A stretch of 34,321 bases of DNA, taken from contig NZ_BCRS01000054.1 of the NCBI RefSeq assembly GCF_001552715.1, forward strand, positions 1 through 34,321. Direction: 5' to 3'. The notes beneath the pieces are model-generated. The model saw only the letters and a program-made list of their open reading frames with translations, was not told the origin of the DNA and searched no databases. This document shows positions 9,107-17,490 of the stretch, in pieces (position 1 is the stretch's first letter; each line of letters begins with the position of its first letter). Source of the stretch: Mycolicibacterium vaccae NBRC 14118 = CIP 105934 (GTDB taxonomy: Bacteria > Actinomycetota > Actinomycetes > Mycobacteriales > Mycobacteriaceae). Both the position numbers and the translations under genes were made by a program.

Positions 9107-9120
9107 TAGAACGTGTTCTA
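9107..9120. promoter_or_regulatory. KstR-type operator, upstream box of mce4
   Basis: TAGAACGTGTTCTA fits the KstR consensus TnnAACnnGTTnnA at every defined base; its six-base arms (TAGAAC/GTTCTA) are exact inverted repeats. It lies 30 bases after the hsd4A stop and about 190 upstream of yrbE4A. On the minus strand TAGGAT (9108–9103) overlaps its edge and could be a -10. With the weaker box 75 bases downstream it makes a double operator. Confidence 0.8.
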
Positions 9121-9150
9121 GTAGCGCAGATTGGCCCGCAACCGAGACCG

Positions 9151-10077
9151 TCAGTCTGGGTCGCCGAGACCCATCGCGGCCGAGAAACTCCGCTCCGGAT
9201 CACGATCAGCAAAGTAATTCTGCAGCGTGTCGGACAATGTGGACGGGTCCCAGGCGTCTCCGTCGGCGCTGAACTGCCGCTCTGCCGTCGGTGCCGCGAG
9301 GAGGGTCACGGTCGGACCATAGACGATAAAGAGCTGCCCGTTGACCCCTTCCGAGGCAGGGGAAGCTAAGAATTGGACCAGGTTCACCACGTGGTCGGGT
9401 GACAGCGGATCCACCGCGCCCTCCGGCAACTCCGGCGCGTCGCCGAACACCCCGGCCGTCATCGCCGTGCGGGCCCTCGGCGCGATCGCGTTGGCCCGTA
9501 CCCCGAACCGGCCGAGCGCGCGGGCGGCCGACAGCGTCAGCGCGGTGATGCCCGCCTTGGCGGCGCCGTAGTTGGGCTGGCCGACCGGGCCGGACAGCCC
9601 CGCCTCCGAGGACGTGTTGATGATCCGGCCGTACACCGTGCCCGCACCGTCGTCGCCGCCGGCCTTGGCCTTCGAGCGCCAGTACGTCGCCGCGTTGCGG
9701 GTCAACAGGAAGTGGCCGCGCAGGTGCACCGCGATGACCGCGTCCCACTCCTCGTCGGTCATGTTGAACAGGATGCGGTCGCGGGTGATGCCTGCGTTGT
9801 TGACGACGATCCCGAGACCGCCGAGACCGTCGGCGGTCTCGACGAGCTCGTCGGCGGTGGACCGCGCACTGATGTCGCCGGCGACGGCGACGCCCTTGGC
9901 GCCCGCCGCGGCGATCTCGTCGAGGACGTCGGACTTGTCCAGCGCCGGGGCGATGTCGTTGACGACGACGGTGGCTCCCGCTTTCGCCAGCCCGATGGCT
10001 TCGGCGCGGCCGAGCCCGGCCGCGGCCCCGGTGACGACGGCGACGCGCCCGGACAGATCTGTTGCTGTTTGGCTCAA
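9151..10077 (-). CDS. hsd4A: Hsd4A, 17beta-hydroxysteroid / 3-hydroxyacyl-CoA dehydrogenase
   Basis: Short-chain dehydrogenase, 308 residues, homologue of Rv3502c. The family enzyme oxidises the 22-hydroxy steroid acyl-CoA in side-chain beta-oxidation and also shows 17beta-HSD activity; its loss in mycobacteria makes C22 steroids accumulate. Visible: the NAD motif TGAAAGLG at 16–23, NNAG at 93–96, catalytic Ser156/157 (NTSSEAG), and YGAAK with Tyr170 and Lys174. There is a C-terminal extension of about 50 residues beyond a basic SDR, typical of the Hsd4A/MFE-type group. The start is TTG 10077 behind AGAGG; no ATG or GTG is better placed. It lies 13 bases after fdxD and is probably co-transcribed with it. 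Confidence 0.92.
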   Translation of the reverse strand: MSQTATDLSGRVAVVTGAAAGLGRAEAIGLAKAGATVVVNDIAPALDKSDVLDEIAAAGAKGVAVAGDISARSTADELVETADGLGGLGIVVNNAGITRDRILFNMTDEEWDAVIAVHLRGHFLLTRNAATYWRSKAKAGGDDGAGTVYGRIINTSSEAGLSGPVGQPNYGAAKAGITALTLSAARALGRFGVRANAIAPRARTAMTAGVFGDAPELPEGAVDPLSPDHVVNLVQFLASPASEGVNGQLFIVYGPTVTLLAAPTAERQFSADGDAWDPSTLSDTLQNYFADRDPERSFSAAMGLGDPD

Positions 10078-10090
10078 GTTACTAATACCT

Positions 10091-10282
10091 CTAGTCGTGA
10101 CGGATCAGGGCGGCGCGGGGGCACTCGGCGATGGACTGCTCGGCGACGGCCTCCTCGCCTGCGGGCACCGGGTCGGCCTTGACGACCGCGTAGTCGTCGT
10201 CGTCGAGCTCGAACAGGTCGGGCGCTATTCCTACGCACACCGCGTTGCCTTCGCAGCGGTCACGATCCACTTCCACTCGCAT
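10091..10282 (-). CDS. fdxD: FdxD, small [3Fe-4S]-type ferredoxin
   Basis: A 63-residue ferredoxin, homologue of Rv3503c. The chosen ATG (10282) has a perfect AGGAGGA seven bases upstream; the frame is open 28 codons further, but that part contains no family sequence. Cysteines lie at 10 and 16 (CEGNAVC) and in ECP near residue 54. This is the spacing of mycobacterial P450-associated ferredoxins with a single three-iron cluster, in which one usual cysteine is replaced. The acidic middle (FELDDDDYAVV) suits docking to a P450. In this region the obvious partner is CYP142, or another sterol P450 elsewhere; the pairing is inference. Expression is expected from the KstR-boxed divergent promoter shared with fadE26. 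Confidence 0.9.
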   Translation of the reverse strand: MRVEVDRDRCEGNAVCVGIAPDLFELDDDDYAVVKADPVPAGEEAVAEQSIAECPRAALIRHD

Positions 10283-10366
10283 CTGATCCTCCTGTCGGTC
10301 CGGGCTGTCGGCCCGATCCTGCCTGGGCGCACAGTGTGCCACTGACACCACCCTGGACCCCAACAC

Positions 10367-10380
10367 TAGAACGTGTTACA
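10367..10380. promoter_or_regulatory. KstR-type operator between fdxD and fadE26
   Basis: TAGAACGTGTTACA matches TnnAACnnGTTnnA at all defined bases. It sits between the divergent fdxD (start 10282) and fadE26 (start 10461), so one box can repress both directions. On the minus strand TAGTGT overlaps its left edge as a possible -10 for fdxD. No good -35 is seen on either strand. Confidence 0.8.
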
Positions 10381-10460
10381 ACCGGGGAACACCGGAGGTA
10401 TGCCCCGGCGGCCGGGACGGCACCTCCGGACAAGGCTCTCAGACAAGTGAGGACGGCGCG

Positions 10461-11642
10461 ATGCGGATCGGTTACACCCCCGAGCAGGAGGAGTTGCGGC
10501 GCGAACTGCGCGCGTACTTCACCAAGCTCATGACACCCGAGCGCGCCGAGGCGCTGGCGTCCAACGACGGCGAGATGGGGCGCGGAAACGTCTACCGCGA
10601 GACGGTCGAGCAGATGGGCAGGGACGGCTGGCTCACGCTGTCCTGGCCCGAGGAGTTCGGCGGTCAGGCGCGGCCGCCGATGGACGGCTTGATCTTCAAC
10701 GACGAGGCCGCGATCGCCAACGTGCCGGTGCCGTTCCTGACGATCAACAGCGTCGCACCGACGATCATGCACTTCGGCACCGACGAGCAGAAGAAGTTCT
10801 TCCTGCCCAAGATCGCCGCCGGCAAACTGCACTTCTCCATCGGCTACTCGGAGCCGGGCGCGGGCACCGACCTGGCGGCGCTGCGGACCACCGCGGTGCA
10901 CGACGGTGACGACTACGTCATCAACGGCCAGAAGATGTGGACCAGCTTGATCGCCTACGCCGACTACGTGTGGCTGGCCGTGCGGACGAATCCCGACGCC
11001 AAGAAGCACCGCGGGATCTCCATGCTCATCGTGCCCACCACCGCCGAAGGCTTCTCCTGGACTCCGGTGCACACGATGTCCGGGGTGGACACCAGCGCGA
11101 CGTACTACCAGGACGTCCGGGTTCCGAAGTCGGCACTGGTCGGCGGAGAGAACGGCGGCTGGAAGCTGGTCACCAACCAGCTCAACCACGAACGGGTGGC
11201 GCTGGTGTCGGCGCAGCCGATCTTCGTCGCGCTCGACGGGGTCCGCGAATGGGCCCAGAACACCAAGGACGCCCACGGAAATCGGCTCATCGATTCGCAA
11301 TGGGTGCAACTGAACCTGGCGCGCGTGCACGCCAAGGCCGAGGTGCTCAAACTGATCAACTGGGAGCTCGCCTCAGCGCAGGACGCGGCCCCCTCCCCCG
11401 CCGACGCGTCGGCGGCCAAGGTGTACGGCACCGAGTTGGCGACCGAGGCCTACCGGCTGCTGATGGAGGTGTTGGGCACCGCCGCCACGCTGCGCCCCGG
11501 TTCCCCCGGCGCGGTGCTGCGCGGCCGCATCGAACGCATGCACCGGTCCTGCCTGATCCTGACCTTCGGCGGCGGCACCAACGAGATCCAGCGCGACATC
11601 ATCGGCATGGTCGCACTCGGCCTGCCCCGAGTGAACCGGTAA
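10461..11642 (+). CDS. fadE26: FadE26 (ChsE4), steroid acyl-CoA dehydrogenase subunit
   Basis: One half of a heteromeric acyl-CoA dehydrogenase, 393 residues. In M. tuberculosis FadE26 and FadE27 (ChsE4–ChsE5) form an alpha2beta2 enzyme that desaturates the C26-CoA thioester of the sterol side chain. The sequence has all three ACAD parts: an alpha-helical N-domain (1–120), a beta-domain with SIGYSEPGAGTDLAAL and MWTSLIAYADYVWLAVRT (FAD/substrate contacts, about 130–185), and a C-terminal helical domain ending in FGGGTNEIQRDIIGMVALGLPR, which carries the conserved NEIQR FAD-contact motif. GAGGAC lies about six bases before the ATG. It is the first gene of a KstR-boxed plus-strand operon, 14 bases before fadE27. 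Confidence 0.94.
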   Translation: MRIGYTPEQEELRRELRAYFTKLMTPERAEALASNDGEMGRGNVYRETVEQMGRDGWLTLSWPEEFGGQARPPMDGLIFNDEAAIANVPVPFLTINSVAPTIMHFGTDEQKKFFLPKIAAGKLHFSIGYSEPGAGTDLAALRTTAVHDGDDYVINGQKMWTSLIAYADYVWLAVRTNPDAKKHRGISMLIVPTTAEGFSWTPVHTMSGVDTSATYYQDVRVPKSALVGGENGGWKLVTNQLNHERVALVSAQPIFVALDGVREWAQNTKDAHGNRLIDSQWVQLNLARVHAKAEVLKLINWELASAQDAAPSPADASAAKVYGTELATEAYRLLMEVLGTAATLRPGSPGAVLRGRIERMHRSCLILTFGGGTNEIQRDIIGMVALGLPRVNR

Positions 11643-11656
11643 AGGGACCTTCAGAC

Positions 11657-12766
11657 ATGGACTTCAAGACGACCGAAGCAGGCGACGACCTCGGCGGGCT
11701 GGTGCGCACGATCACCGAGTCGGTGGTCACCGCCGAGCACCAGCGCGCCCTCGACGGACTCGGCCCGGAGTCGGGCGGACGGTTCGACCGTGACCTGTGG
11801 CGCAAGCTGATCGACGCCGACATCCTTTCCACGACCGCACCGGAGTCCCTGGGCGGCGGCGGGTTCGGGGTGCTCGAGGAGGTCGCGGTGCTGGTGGCAC
11901 TCGGGCGCCAGCTCTCCGCGGTCCCCTACCTGGAATCGGTCGTACTCGCCGCAGGTGCGCTGGCGAAGTTCGGATCCGATGCGCTGCAGCAGGACTGGGC
12001 GGTGCCGGCGATCAAGGGGGAGAGGGTGCTCGCGGTGGCCCTCGACGGTGAGATGGGCGAGGGCCCGGTCCGGGCGCAGACCTCCGGGGACCGCGTCACG
12101 CTCACCGGGACCAGGACCCAGGTCGCGTTCGGGGTGAACGCCGACGCGTTCCTGGTGCCTGCCGAAACCGATTCCGGCACCGGGGTCTTCCTGATCAGCT
12201 CTGCCGACGACGGCGTCACGGTGGGCGCGCTGGACACCACCGGGCACGGAAGTGTGGCCGCGCTGCAGTTGCAGGGCGTCGGCGTCGGCGCGGACCGCCG
12301 TGTCGGCGGCGCCGAGGTACTGGACTGGTTGGTGACCCGACACGCATTGGGACGCAGCGCCTACCAGCTCGGAGTCCTCGAGCGGGCGCTGGAGCTGACC
12401 GCGGTGTACGCGCGTGAGCGCGAGCAGTTCGACCGCCCGATCGGCAGCTTCCAGGCCGTGTCCTCGCGCCTGGCCGACGGCTACATCGACATCAAGGGTC
12501 TCCGCCTGACGCTGACCCAGGCGGCGTGGCGACTGTCCGAGGATCTTCCCGCCGACGTCGACGTCGCCGCCGCGGCGTTCTGGGCCGCCGAGGCCGGGCA
12601 CCGGGTCGCGCACACCGCGGTGCACGTCCACGGTGGCGTCGGCATCGACGTCGACCACCCCGTGCACCGCTACTTCCTGGCCGCCAAGCAGACCGAGTTC
12701 GCGCTCGGCGGCGCCACCGGGCAGTTGCTGCGCATCGGCCGCGAACTGGCCGACACCCCGGTCTGA
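11657..12766 (+). CDS. fadE27: FadE27 (ChsE5), steroid acyl-CoA dehydrogenase partner subunit
   Basis: Partner subunit of FadE26, 369 residues from ATG 11657 (GGGACC upstream). Its frame is open far into fadE26, but homology starts at MDFKTTEAGDDLGG. It is a degenerate ACAD: the N-domain and C-domain are recognisable (REREQFDRPIGSFQAVSSRLADGYI and HVHGGVGIDVDHPVHRYF). The middle domain is short, and the NEIQR-type ending of FadE26 is absent, as expected of the beta subunit in the alpha2beta2 ChsE class, where cofactor sites are built at the heterodimer interface. It should be inactive alone. Stop to next start is 11 bases. Confidence 0.93.
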   Translation: MDFKTTEAGDDLGGLVRTITESVVTAEHQRALDGLGPESGGRFDRDLWRKLIDADILSTTAPESLGGGGFGVLEEVAVLVALGRQLSAVPYLESVVLAAGALAKFGSDALQQDWAVPAIKGERVLAVALDGEMGEGPVRAQTSGDRVTLTGTRTQVAFGVNADAFLVPAETDSGTGVFLISSADDGVTVGALDTTGHGSVAALQLQGVGVGADRRVGGAEVLDWLVTRHALGRSAYQLGVLERALELTAVYAREREQFDRPIGSFQAVSSRLADGYIDIKGLRLTLTQAAWRLSEDLPADVDVAAAAFWAAEAGHRVAHTAVHVHGGVGIDVDHPVHRYFLAAKQTEFALGGATGQLLRIGRELADTPV

Positions 12767-12777
12767 ACCACCCACCG

Positions 12778-14292
12778 GTGACCACCGTCTCGTCCTTGCT
12801 GGCGAAACTCACCGACGTCGACGACCGAGGAGTGCACTGGGCCGACCCCGTCACCGGCTCGGTGTCGTTCACCAGCTGGCGCAACCACATTCGGGACGGC
12901 GCGGCGCTCGCGGCGGCGCTGCGGGCCCGGATGGATCCGGGCCGCCCACCGCACGTCGGGGTGCTGCTCGGCAACACGCCGTTCTTCGGCACCGTCCTGG
13001 TGGCCGCCGCGTTGTCGGGCATCGTGCCCGTCGGCCTGAACCCGACACGTCGCGGCCAGGCACTGCGCCGTGACGCCGACCATGCCGACTGCCAGCTGGT
13101 ATTGGGCGACCGCGACCATCACCGCGACGGTGTCGAGGTGATCGATGTCGAATCGTCGTCGTTCGCGGCCGAACTGGACGCCCACCGGGATTCAGCTGCG
13201 GTCGACTTCCCGGATCCCGATCCCGACGACCTGTTCATGTTGATCTTCACGTCGGGCACCAGCGGGGATCCGAAGGCGGTGCGGTGCACGCACGAGAAGG
13301 TCGCGTTTCCCGGGCTGATGCTCGCGCAGCGGTTCGGGCTGGGACCCGAGGACACGTGCTACCTGTCGATGCCGCTGTTCCACTCGAACGCGATCATGGC
13401 CGGCTGGGCGCCGGCAGTGGCGGCCGGCGCGTCGATCGCGTTGCGCCGCAAGTTCTCCGCGTCGCAGTTCTTCCCGGATGTGCGCCGGTTCGGCGCTACC
13501 TACGCCAACTATGTCGGCAAACCGCTGTCCTACATCCTGGCTGCGCCCGAACATCCGGACGACGCCGACAACCCGCTGCGGATCGCCTACGGCAACGAGG
13601 CCGCACCTAGGGATCTGGGCCGGTTCGCCGAACGCTTCGGGGTCACCGTGGTCGACGGCTTCGGTTCCAGCGAGGGCGGGGTGTCCATCGCGCGGACCCC
13701 CGACACCCCGGACGGGGCACTGGGCCCGCTGACCGGCGGGGTGACGATCCTCGACGTCGACACCGGTGCCGAATGCCCGCCCGGGGTCGTCGGCGAACTG
13801 GTGAACACCGAAGGGTCCGGTCAGTTTCGGGGCTACTACAAGGATCCGGCCGCCGAAGCCGAACGCATGCGGGGCGGCGTCTATCACAGCGGGGACCTGG
13901 CCTACCGCGACGAGAACGGCTTCGCCTACTTCGCCGGCCGGCTCGGCGACTGGATGCGCGTGGACGGGGAGAATCTGGGCACCGCTCCGATCGAACGGAT
14001 CCTGATGCGCTTCCCCGGTGTCACCGAGGTCGCGGTGTACCCGATCCCCGATCCCGCCGTCGGGGATCAGGTGATGGCGGCGTTGGTGCTGCCCGAGGAT
14101 CGCCCCTTCGATCCGGAGGCGTTCACCCGGTTCCTGGTCGAACAACCCGATCTGGGACCCAAGCAGTGGCCGAAGTTCGTGCGCACCGCGAGCGCGTTAC
14201 CGCGCACCGAGACCTTCAAGGTCCTCAAACGCCGACTCTCTGCCGAAGGCGTGGGCTGCGCGGATCCGGTCCACCCGATCACCCGGCCATGA
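12778..14292 (+). CDS. fadD17: FadD17, steroid-CoA ligase
   Basis: Adenylate-forming acyl-CoA synthetase of 504 residues, counterpart of Rv3506 (502 residues), whose family activates steroids with a five-carbon carboxylic side chain. Motifs: ATP loop TSGTSGDPKAVRC at 158–170, GFGSSEGG at 294–301, hinge/ATP ribose region HSGDLAYRDENGFAYFAGR at 370–388, DWMRVDGEN at 391–399, and the catalytic Lys481 in PRTETFKVLKRRL. All key parts are intact. It starts at GTG 12778, 11 bases after fadE27; the longer upstream frame is a shadow of fadE27. Its TGA overlaps the ATG of the next ligase gene. The ribosome site is weak, so coupling to fadE27 is likely. Confidence 0.9.
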   Translation: MTTVSSLLAKLTDVDDRGVHWADPVTGSVSFTSWRNHIRDGAALAAALRARMDPGRPPHVGVLLGNTPFFGTVLVAAALSGIVPVGLNPTRRGQALRRDADHADCQLVLGDRDHHRDGVEVIDVESSSFAAELDAHRDSAAVDFPDPDPDDLFMLIFTSGTSGDPKAVRCTHEKVAFPGLMLAQRFGLGPEDTCYLSMPLFHSNAIMAGWAPAVAAGASIALRRKFSASQFFPDVRRFGATYANYVGKPLSYILAAPEHPDDADNPLRIAYGNEAAPRDLGRFAERFGVTVVDGFGSSEGGVSIARTPDTPDGALGPLTGGVTILDVDTGAECPPGVVGELVNTEGSGQFRGYYKDPAAEAERMRGGVYHSGDLAYRDENGFAYFAGRLGDWMRVDGENLGTAPIERILMRFPGVTEVAVYPIPDPAVGDQVMAALVLPEDRPFDPEAFTRFLVEQPDLGPKQWPKFVRTASALPRTETFKVLKRRLSAEGVGCADPVHPITRP

Positions 14293-15947
14293 CCACCCGC
14301 CGCGACGACATCGCCGCCATGCTGCTCGACCGCGTCGGCGACCAGCGGCCCGGATTGCGCACCCGCGAGCGGGACTGGACGTGGGACGAGGTGGTGCGCG
14401 AGTCGGCGGTGCGCGCGTCCTACATGTCGACGCTGCCCAACCTGGAGCCCCCGCACATCGGGGTGCTGCTGGACAACGTGCCGGATTTCGTGTTCTGGCT
14501 CGGCGCCGCGGCCCTGTCCGGCGCCACCCTCGTCGGGCTGAACCCCACCCGGGGGGCCGAGGGACTGGCCGCCGATATCCGGCACGCGGACTGTGGTCTG
14601 ATCGTCACCGGCGAGGCCGGGGCCCAGCGGCTGGCCGGGCTCGACCACGGGGTGGCGCCCGAGCGGGTGTTACGTGTCGAGGACCCCGGCTACCGGGATC
14701 TACTGCGAGCGCACCGTTCCGAGCCGGTGGCCGCGCCGGGGGTGGGTGCCGAATCGCTGTTCCTGCTGCTGTTCACCTCGGGGACCACCGGGACGTCGAA
14801 AGCCGTCCGGTGCAGCCAGGGCCGTCTGGCCCGCATCGCGTACACGGCCGCCGACAAGTTCGGCCATCACCGCGACGATGTCGACTACTGCTGCATGCCG
14901 TTGTTCCACGGCAACGCGATCATGGCGCTGTGGGCGCCCGCGCTGGCCAACGGCGCCACCGTGTGCCTGACCCCGACGTTCTCGGCGTCGCGATTCCTGT
15001 CCGACGTGAGGTTTTTCGGCGCGACCTTCTTCACCTACGTGGGCAAGGCGCTGGCCTATCTGCTGGCCGTACCGGAGGCCGGCGACGACGCGGACAACCC
15101 GCTGCAGCGCGGATTCGGCACCGAGGCGTCCCCGGAGGACCAGCGGGAGTTCCACCGCCGGTTCGGCGCGCAGCTGTTCGAGGGTTACGGCTCCAGCGAG
15201 GGCGGGGCGGTCGTCACGCCCGATCCGTCGGCTCCGCCGTCGGCGCTGGGCCGGCCCGCGCACCCCGACGTCGTGGTCGTCGAACCGGACACCATGAACC
15301 CCTGCGCCAGAGCAGTTCTCGACCCGAGAGGCAGGGTGCTCAACGCCGACGCGGCGATCGGCGAGATCGTCGACCGCCGCGGCGCCCGGGACTTCGAGGG
15401 TTACTACAAGAACGACGCCGCCGACGCCGAACGGACCCGCAACGGGTGGTACTGGTCCGGCGACCTCGGATACCTCGACGCCGGCGGGTTCCTCTACTTC
15501 GCGGGCCGGCGCGGCGACTGGTTGCGCGTCGACGGGGAGAACACCTCGACGTTGTCCATCGAGCGGGTGCTGCGACGCCACCCCGATGTCGTCGCCGCAG
15601 CGGTCTACGGCGTCCCCGACCCGCGTTCGGGCGACCAGGTGATGGCCGCCGTGGAGGTCGACGATCCGGACTCGTTCGACGTCGACGGGTTCTCGTCGTT
15701 CCTGGTCGGCCAGGAAGACCTGGGTACCAAGGGTTTCCCGCGACTGCTGCGGGTTTCGGCGAAGTTGCCCGCCACCGGGTCCAACAAGGTGCTCAAGCGC
15801 CAGTTGCAGACCCAGCGCTGGCACACCGACGACGCGGTCTACCGGTGGGCGGGCCGCGGGCGCCCGCAGTACCGGCGCATGACTGCCGCCGACCGCGACG
15901 CGCTCGATGGGGAGTTCACTGCGAACGGAAGGGACCGCCATGTATGA
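14289..15947 (+). CDS. Second FadD17-like acyl/steroid-CoA ligase
   Basis: A paralogue of the gene before it, coupled by ATGA overlap, 552 residues. It keeps the adenylation motifs: TSGTTGTSKAVRC (163–175), GYGSSEGG, WSGDLGYLDAGGFLYFAGRRGDWLRVDGEN and the catalytic lysine in TGSNKVLKRQL. It differs from FadD17 by an insertion of about 25 residues after the GSSEGG region (around DTMNPCARAVLDPRGRV) and a C-terminal tail of about 45 residues (VYRWAGRGRPQYRRMTAADR), a tail seen in very-long-chain synthetase relatives. M. tuberculosis has no second copy here. It could activate a different sterol acid, for example one longer, branched or hydroxylated; that is inference. Its 3' end overlaps the next gene by 8 bases. 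Confidence 0.85.
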   Translation: MTTRRDDIAAMLLDRVGDQRPGLRTRERDWTWDEVVRESAVRASYMSTLPNLEPPHIGVLLDNVPDFVFWLGAAALSGATLVGLNPTRGAEGLAADIRHADCGLIVTGEAGAQRLAGLDHGVAPERVLRVEDPGYRDLLRAHRSEPVAAPGVGAESLFLLLFTSGTTGTSKAVRCSQGRLARIAYTAADKFGHHRDDVDYCCMPLFHGNAIMALWAPALANGATVCLTPTFSASRFLSDVRFFGATFFTYVGKALAYLLAVPEAGDDADNPLQRGFGTEASPEDQREFHRRFGAQLFEGYGSSEGGAVVTPDPSAPPSALGRPAHPDVVVVEPDTMNPCARAVLDPRGRVLNADAAIGEIVDRRGARDFEGYYKNDAADAERTRNGWYWSGDLGYLDAGGFLYFAGRRGDWLRVDGENTSTLSIERVLRRHPDVVAAAVYGVPDPRSGDQVMAAVEVDDPDSFDVDGFSSFLVGQEDLGTKGFPRLLRVSAKLPATGSNKVLKRQLQTQRWHTDDAVYRWAGRGRPQYRRMTAADRDALDGEFTANGRDRHV

Positions 15948-17490
15948 CTGGGACGAGACCACCGACGTGCTGATCGCCGGGTCCGGCGCGGGCGGAGCCA
16001 CCGGCGCCTACACCGCGGCGCGGGAGGGCCTGGAGGTGATCCTGGTGGAGGCGACCGACAAGTTCGGCGGCACCACCGCGTATTCGGCCGGCGGCGGAAT
16101 GTGGTTCCCGTGCAACCCGGTGCTGGTGCGGGCCGGGGTCGACGACACCCTCGACGACGCCGTGGAGTACTACGCCGCGGTGGTCGGCGACCGGACGCCG
16201 CACGCGCTGCAGGAGACCTACGTCCGTAGCGGCGCACCGCTGATCGAATACCTGGAAGCCGATGAGCTGCTGAAGTTCTCGCTGCTCCCCTGGCCCGACT
16301 ATTTCGGTAAGGCGCCCAAGGCCCGGGCTGACGGGATGCGTCACATCGCGGCCAAGCCGCTCAAGGTCGCCGCCGCACCGCACCTGCGCGAGCTCGTCCG
16401 CGGCCCGCTGGACGCCGACCGTCTCGGGCATCCGCAGCCTGAGGACTACTTCGTCGGTGGCCGGGCGCTGATCGCTCGACTGTTGGCTGCCGCGGGTCGC
16501 CACCCGCACTGGTCGGCGCAGCGCAACACCGCACTCACCGAGCTCGTCGTCGAGGACGGCAGGGTCGTCGGCGCCGTCGTCGAATCCGCCGGCCGGCGCC
16601 GCGCGATCCGTGCCCGGCGCGGCGTCCTGCTGTCTGCGGGCGGCTTCGAGCGCAACGACGAGATGCGGGCCCGTTACGGCGTACCGGGGTCGTCGCGGGA
16701 CACCATGGGGCCCTGGGGGAACCAGGGGCGGGCTCATCTGGCCGCCATCGCGGCCGGCGCCGACACCGACCTGATGGACCAGGCGTGGTGGTCGCCCGGG
16801 CTGACGCATCCCGACGGCTCGTCGGCATTCGCCCTGTGGTTCACCGGCGGCATCTTCGTCGACGACGAGGGCAGGCGCTTCACCAACGAGTCGGCCGCCT
16901 ACGACAGGCTCGGCCGGGCCGTCCTCGCGGCGATGGCCGACGGTGCCGTCACACTGCCGTTCTGGATGATCTACGACGACAGGGACGGACTCGTTCCGCC
17001 GGTGAAGGCGACCAACGTCGGGATGGTCGAACCCGAGAAGTACGTCGCGGCCGGGCTGTGGCGCACCGCGGACACGCTCGAGGAGCTCGCCGTGGCGATC
17101 GGCGTGCCGCCGCGGAATCTGGCCGAGACGGTGGCGCGGTTCAACGAGTTCGTGAGGACCGGCCGCGACGAGGACTTCGGCCGCGGCGACGAACCCTACG
17201 ACCGGGCGTTCTCCGGCGGCGCGCCGCCGCTGTACCCGATCGACCGCGGCCCGTTCCACGCCGCCGCGTTCGGAGTGTCGGATCTGGGCACCAAGGGAGG
17301 ATTGCGCACCGATACCGCCGCGCGGGTGCTCGATTCGGCGGACAATGTGATTCCCGGCCTGTACGCGGCGGGCAACACGATGGCCGCACCCAGCGGCACC
17401 GTCTACCCCGGCGGCGGCAATCCGATCGGCACCAGCATGGTGTTCAGCCACCTGGCCGTGTCGGACATGGCGAAAGGAACCCCGCGATGA
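15940..17490 (+). CDS. KstD-type 3-ketosteroid dehydrogenase (FAD)
   Basis: Flavoprotein of 516 residues from ATG 15940 (GGAAGGGA upstream). The FAD dinucleotide fold is at 8–39 (VLIAGSGAGGATGAY ending LVEA) and a C-terminal FAD loop at 472–498 (PGLYAAGNTMAAPSG). It has the active-site set of 3-ketosteroid Delta1-dehydrogenases: Tyr121 (PWPDYFG), Tyr321 (NESAAYD), Tyr489 and Gly493 (VYPGGG). These fall at nearly the same positions and spacings as Tyr119, Tyr318, Tyr487 and Gly491 of the Rhodococcus enzyme. The family removes hydrogens from C1–C2 of the A ring; related members act at C4–C5, so the exact reaction is not settled. Its stop overlaps the Rieske gene start (ATGA). M. tuberculosis keeps its kstD elsewhere, so this is an additional copy. 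Confidence 0.85.
   Translation: MYDWDETTDVLIAGSGAGGATGAYTAAREGLEVILVEATDKFGGTTAYSAGGGMWFPCNPVLVRAGVDDTLDDAVEYYAAVVGDRTPHALQETYVRSGAPLIEYLEADELLKFSLLPWPDYFGKAPKARADGMRHIAAKPLKVAAAPHLRELVRGPLDADRLGHPQPEDYFVGGRALIARLLAAAGRHPHWSAQRNTALTELVVEDGRVVGAVVESAGRRRAIRARRGVLLSAGGFERNDEMRARYGVPGSSRDTMGPWGNQGRAHLAAIAAGADTDLMDQAWWSPGLTHPDGSSAFALWFTGGIFVDDEGRRFTNESAAYDRLGRAVLAAMADGAVTLPFWMIYDDRDGLVPPVKATNVGMVEPEKYVAAGLWRTADTLEELAVAIGVPPRNLAETVARFNEFVRTGRDEDFGRGDEPYDRAFSGGAPPLYPIDRGPFHAAAFGVSDLGTKGGLRTDTAARVLDSADNVIPGLYAAGNTMAAPSGTVYPGGGNPIGTSMVFSHLAVSDMAKGTPR

Noticed and set aside
10260..11330. Open frame antisense to fadE26 that also covers fdxD upstream DNA
   Set aside because: His/Arg/Val-rich shadow; the fdxD start and the KstR box lie within it.
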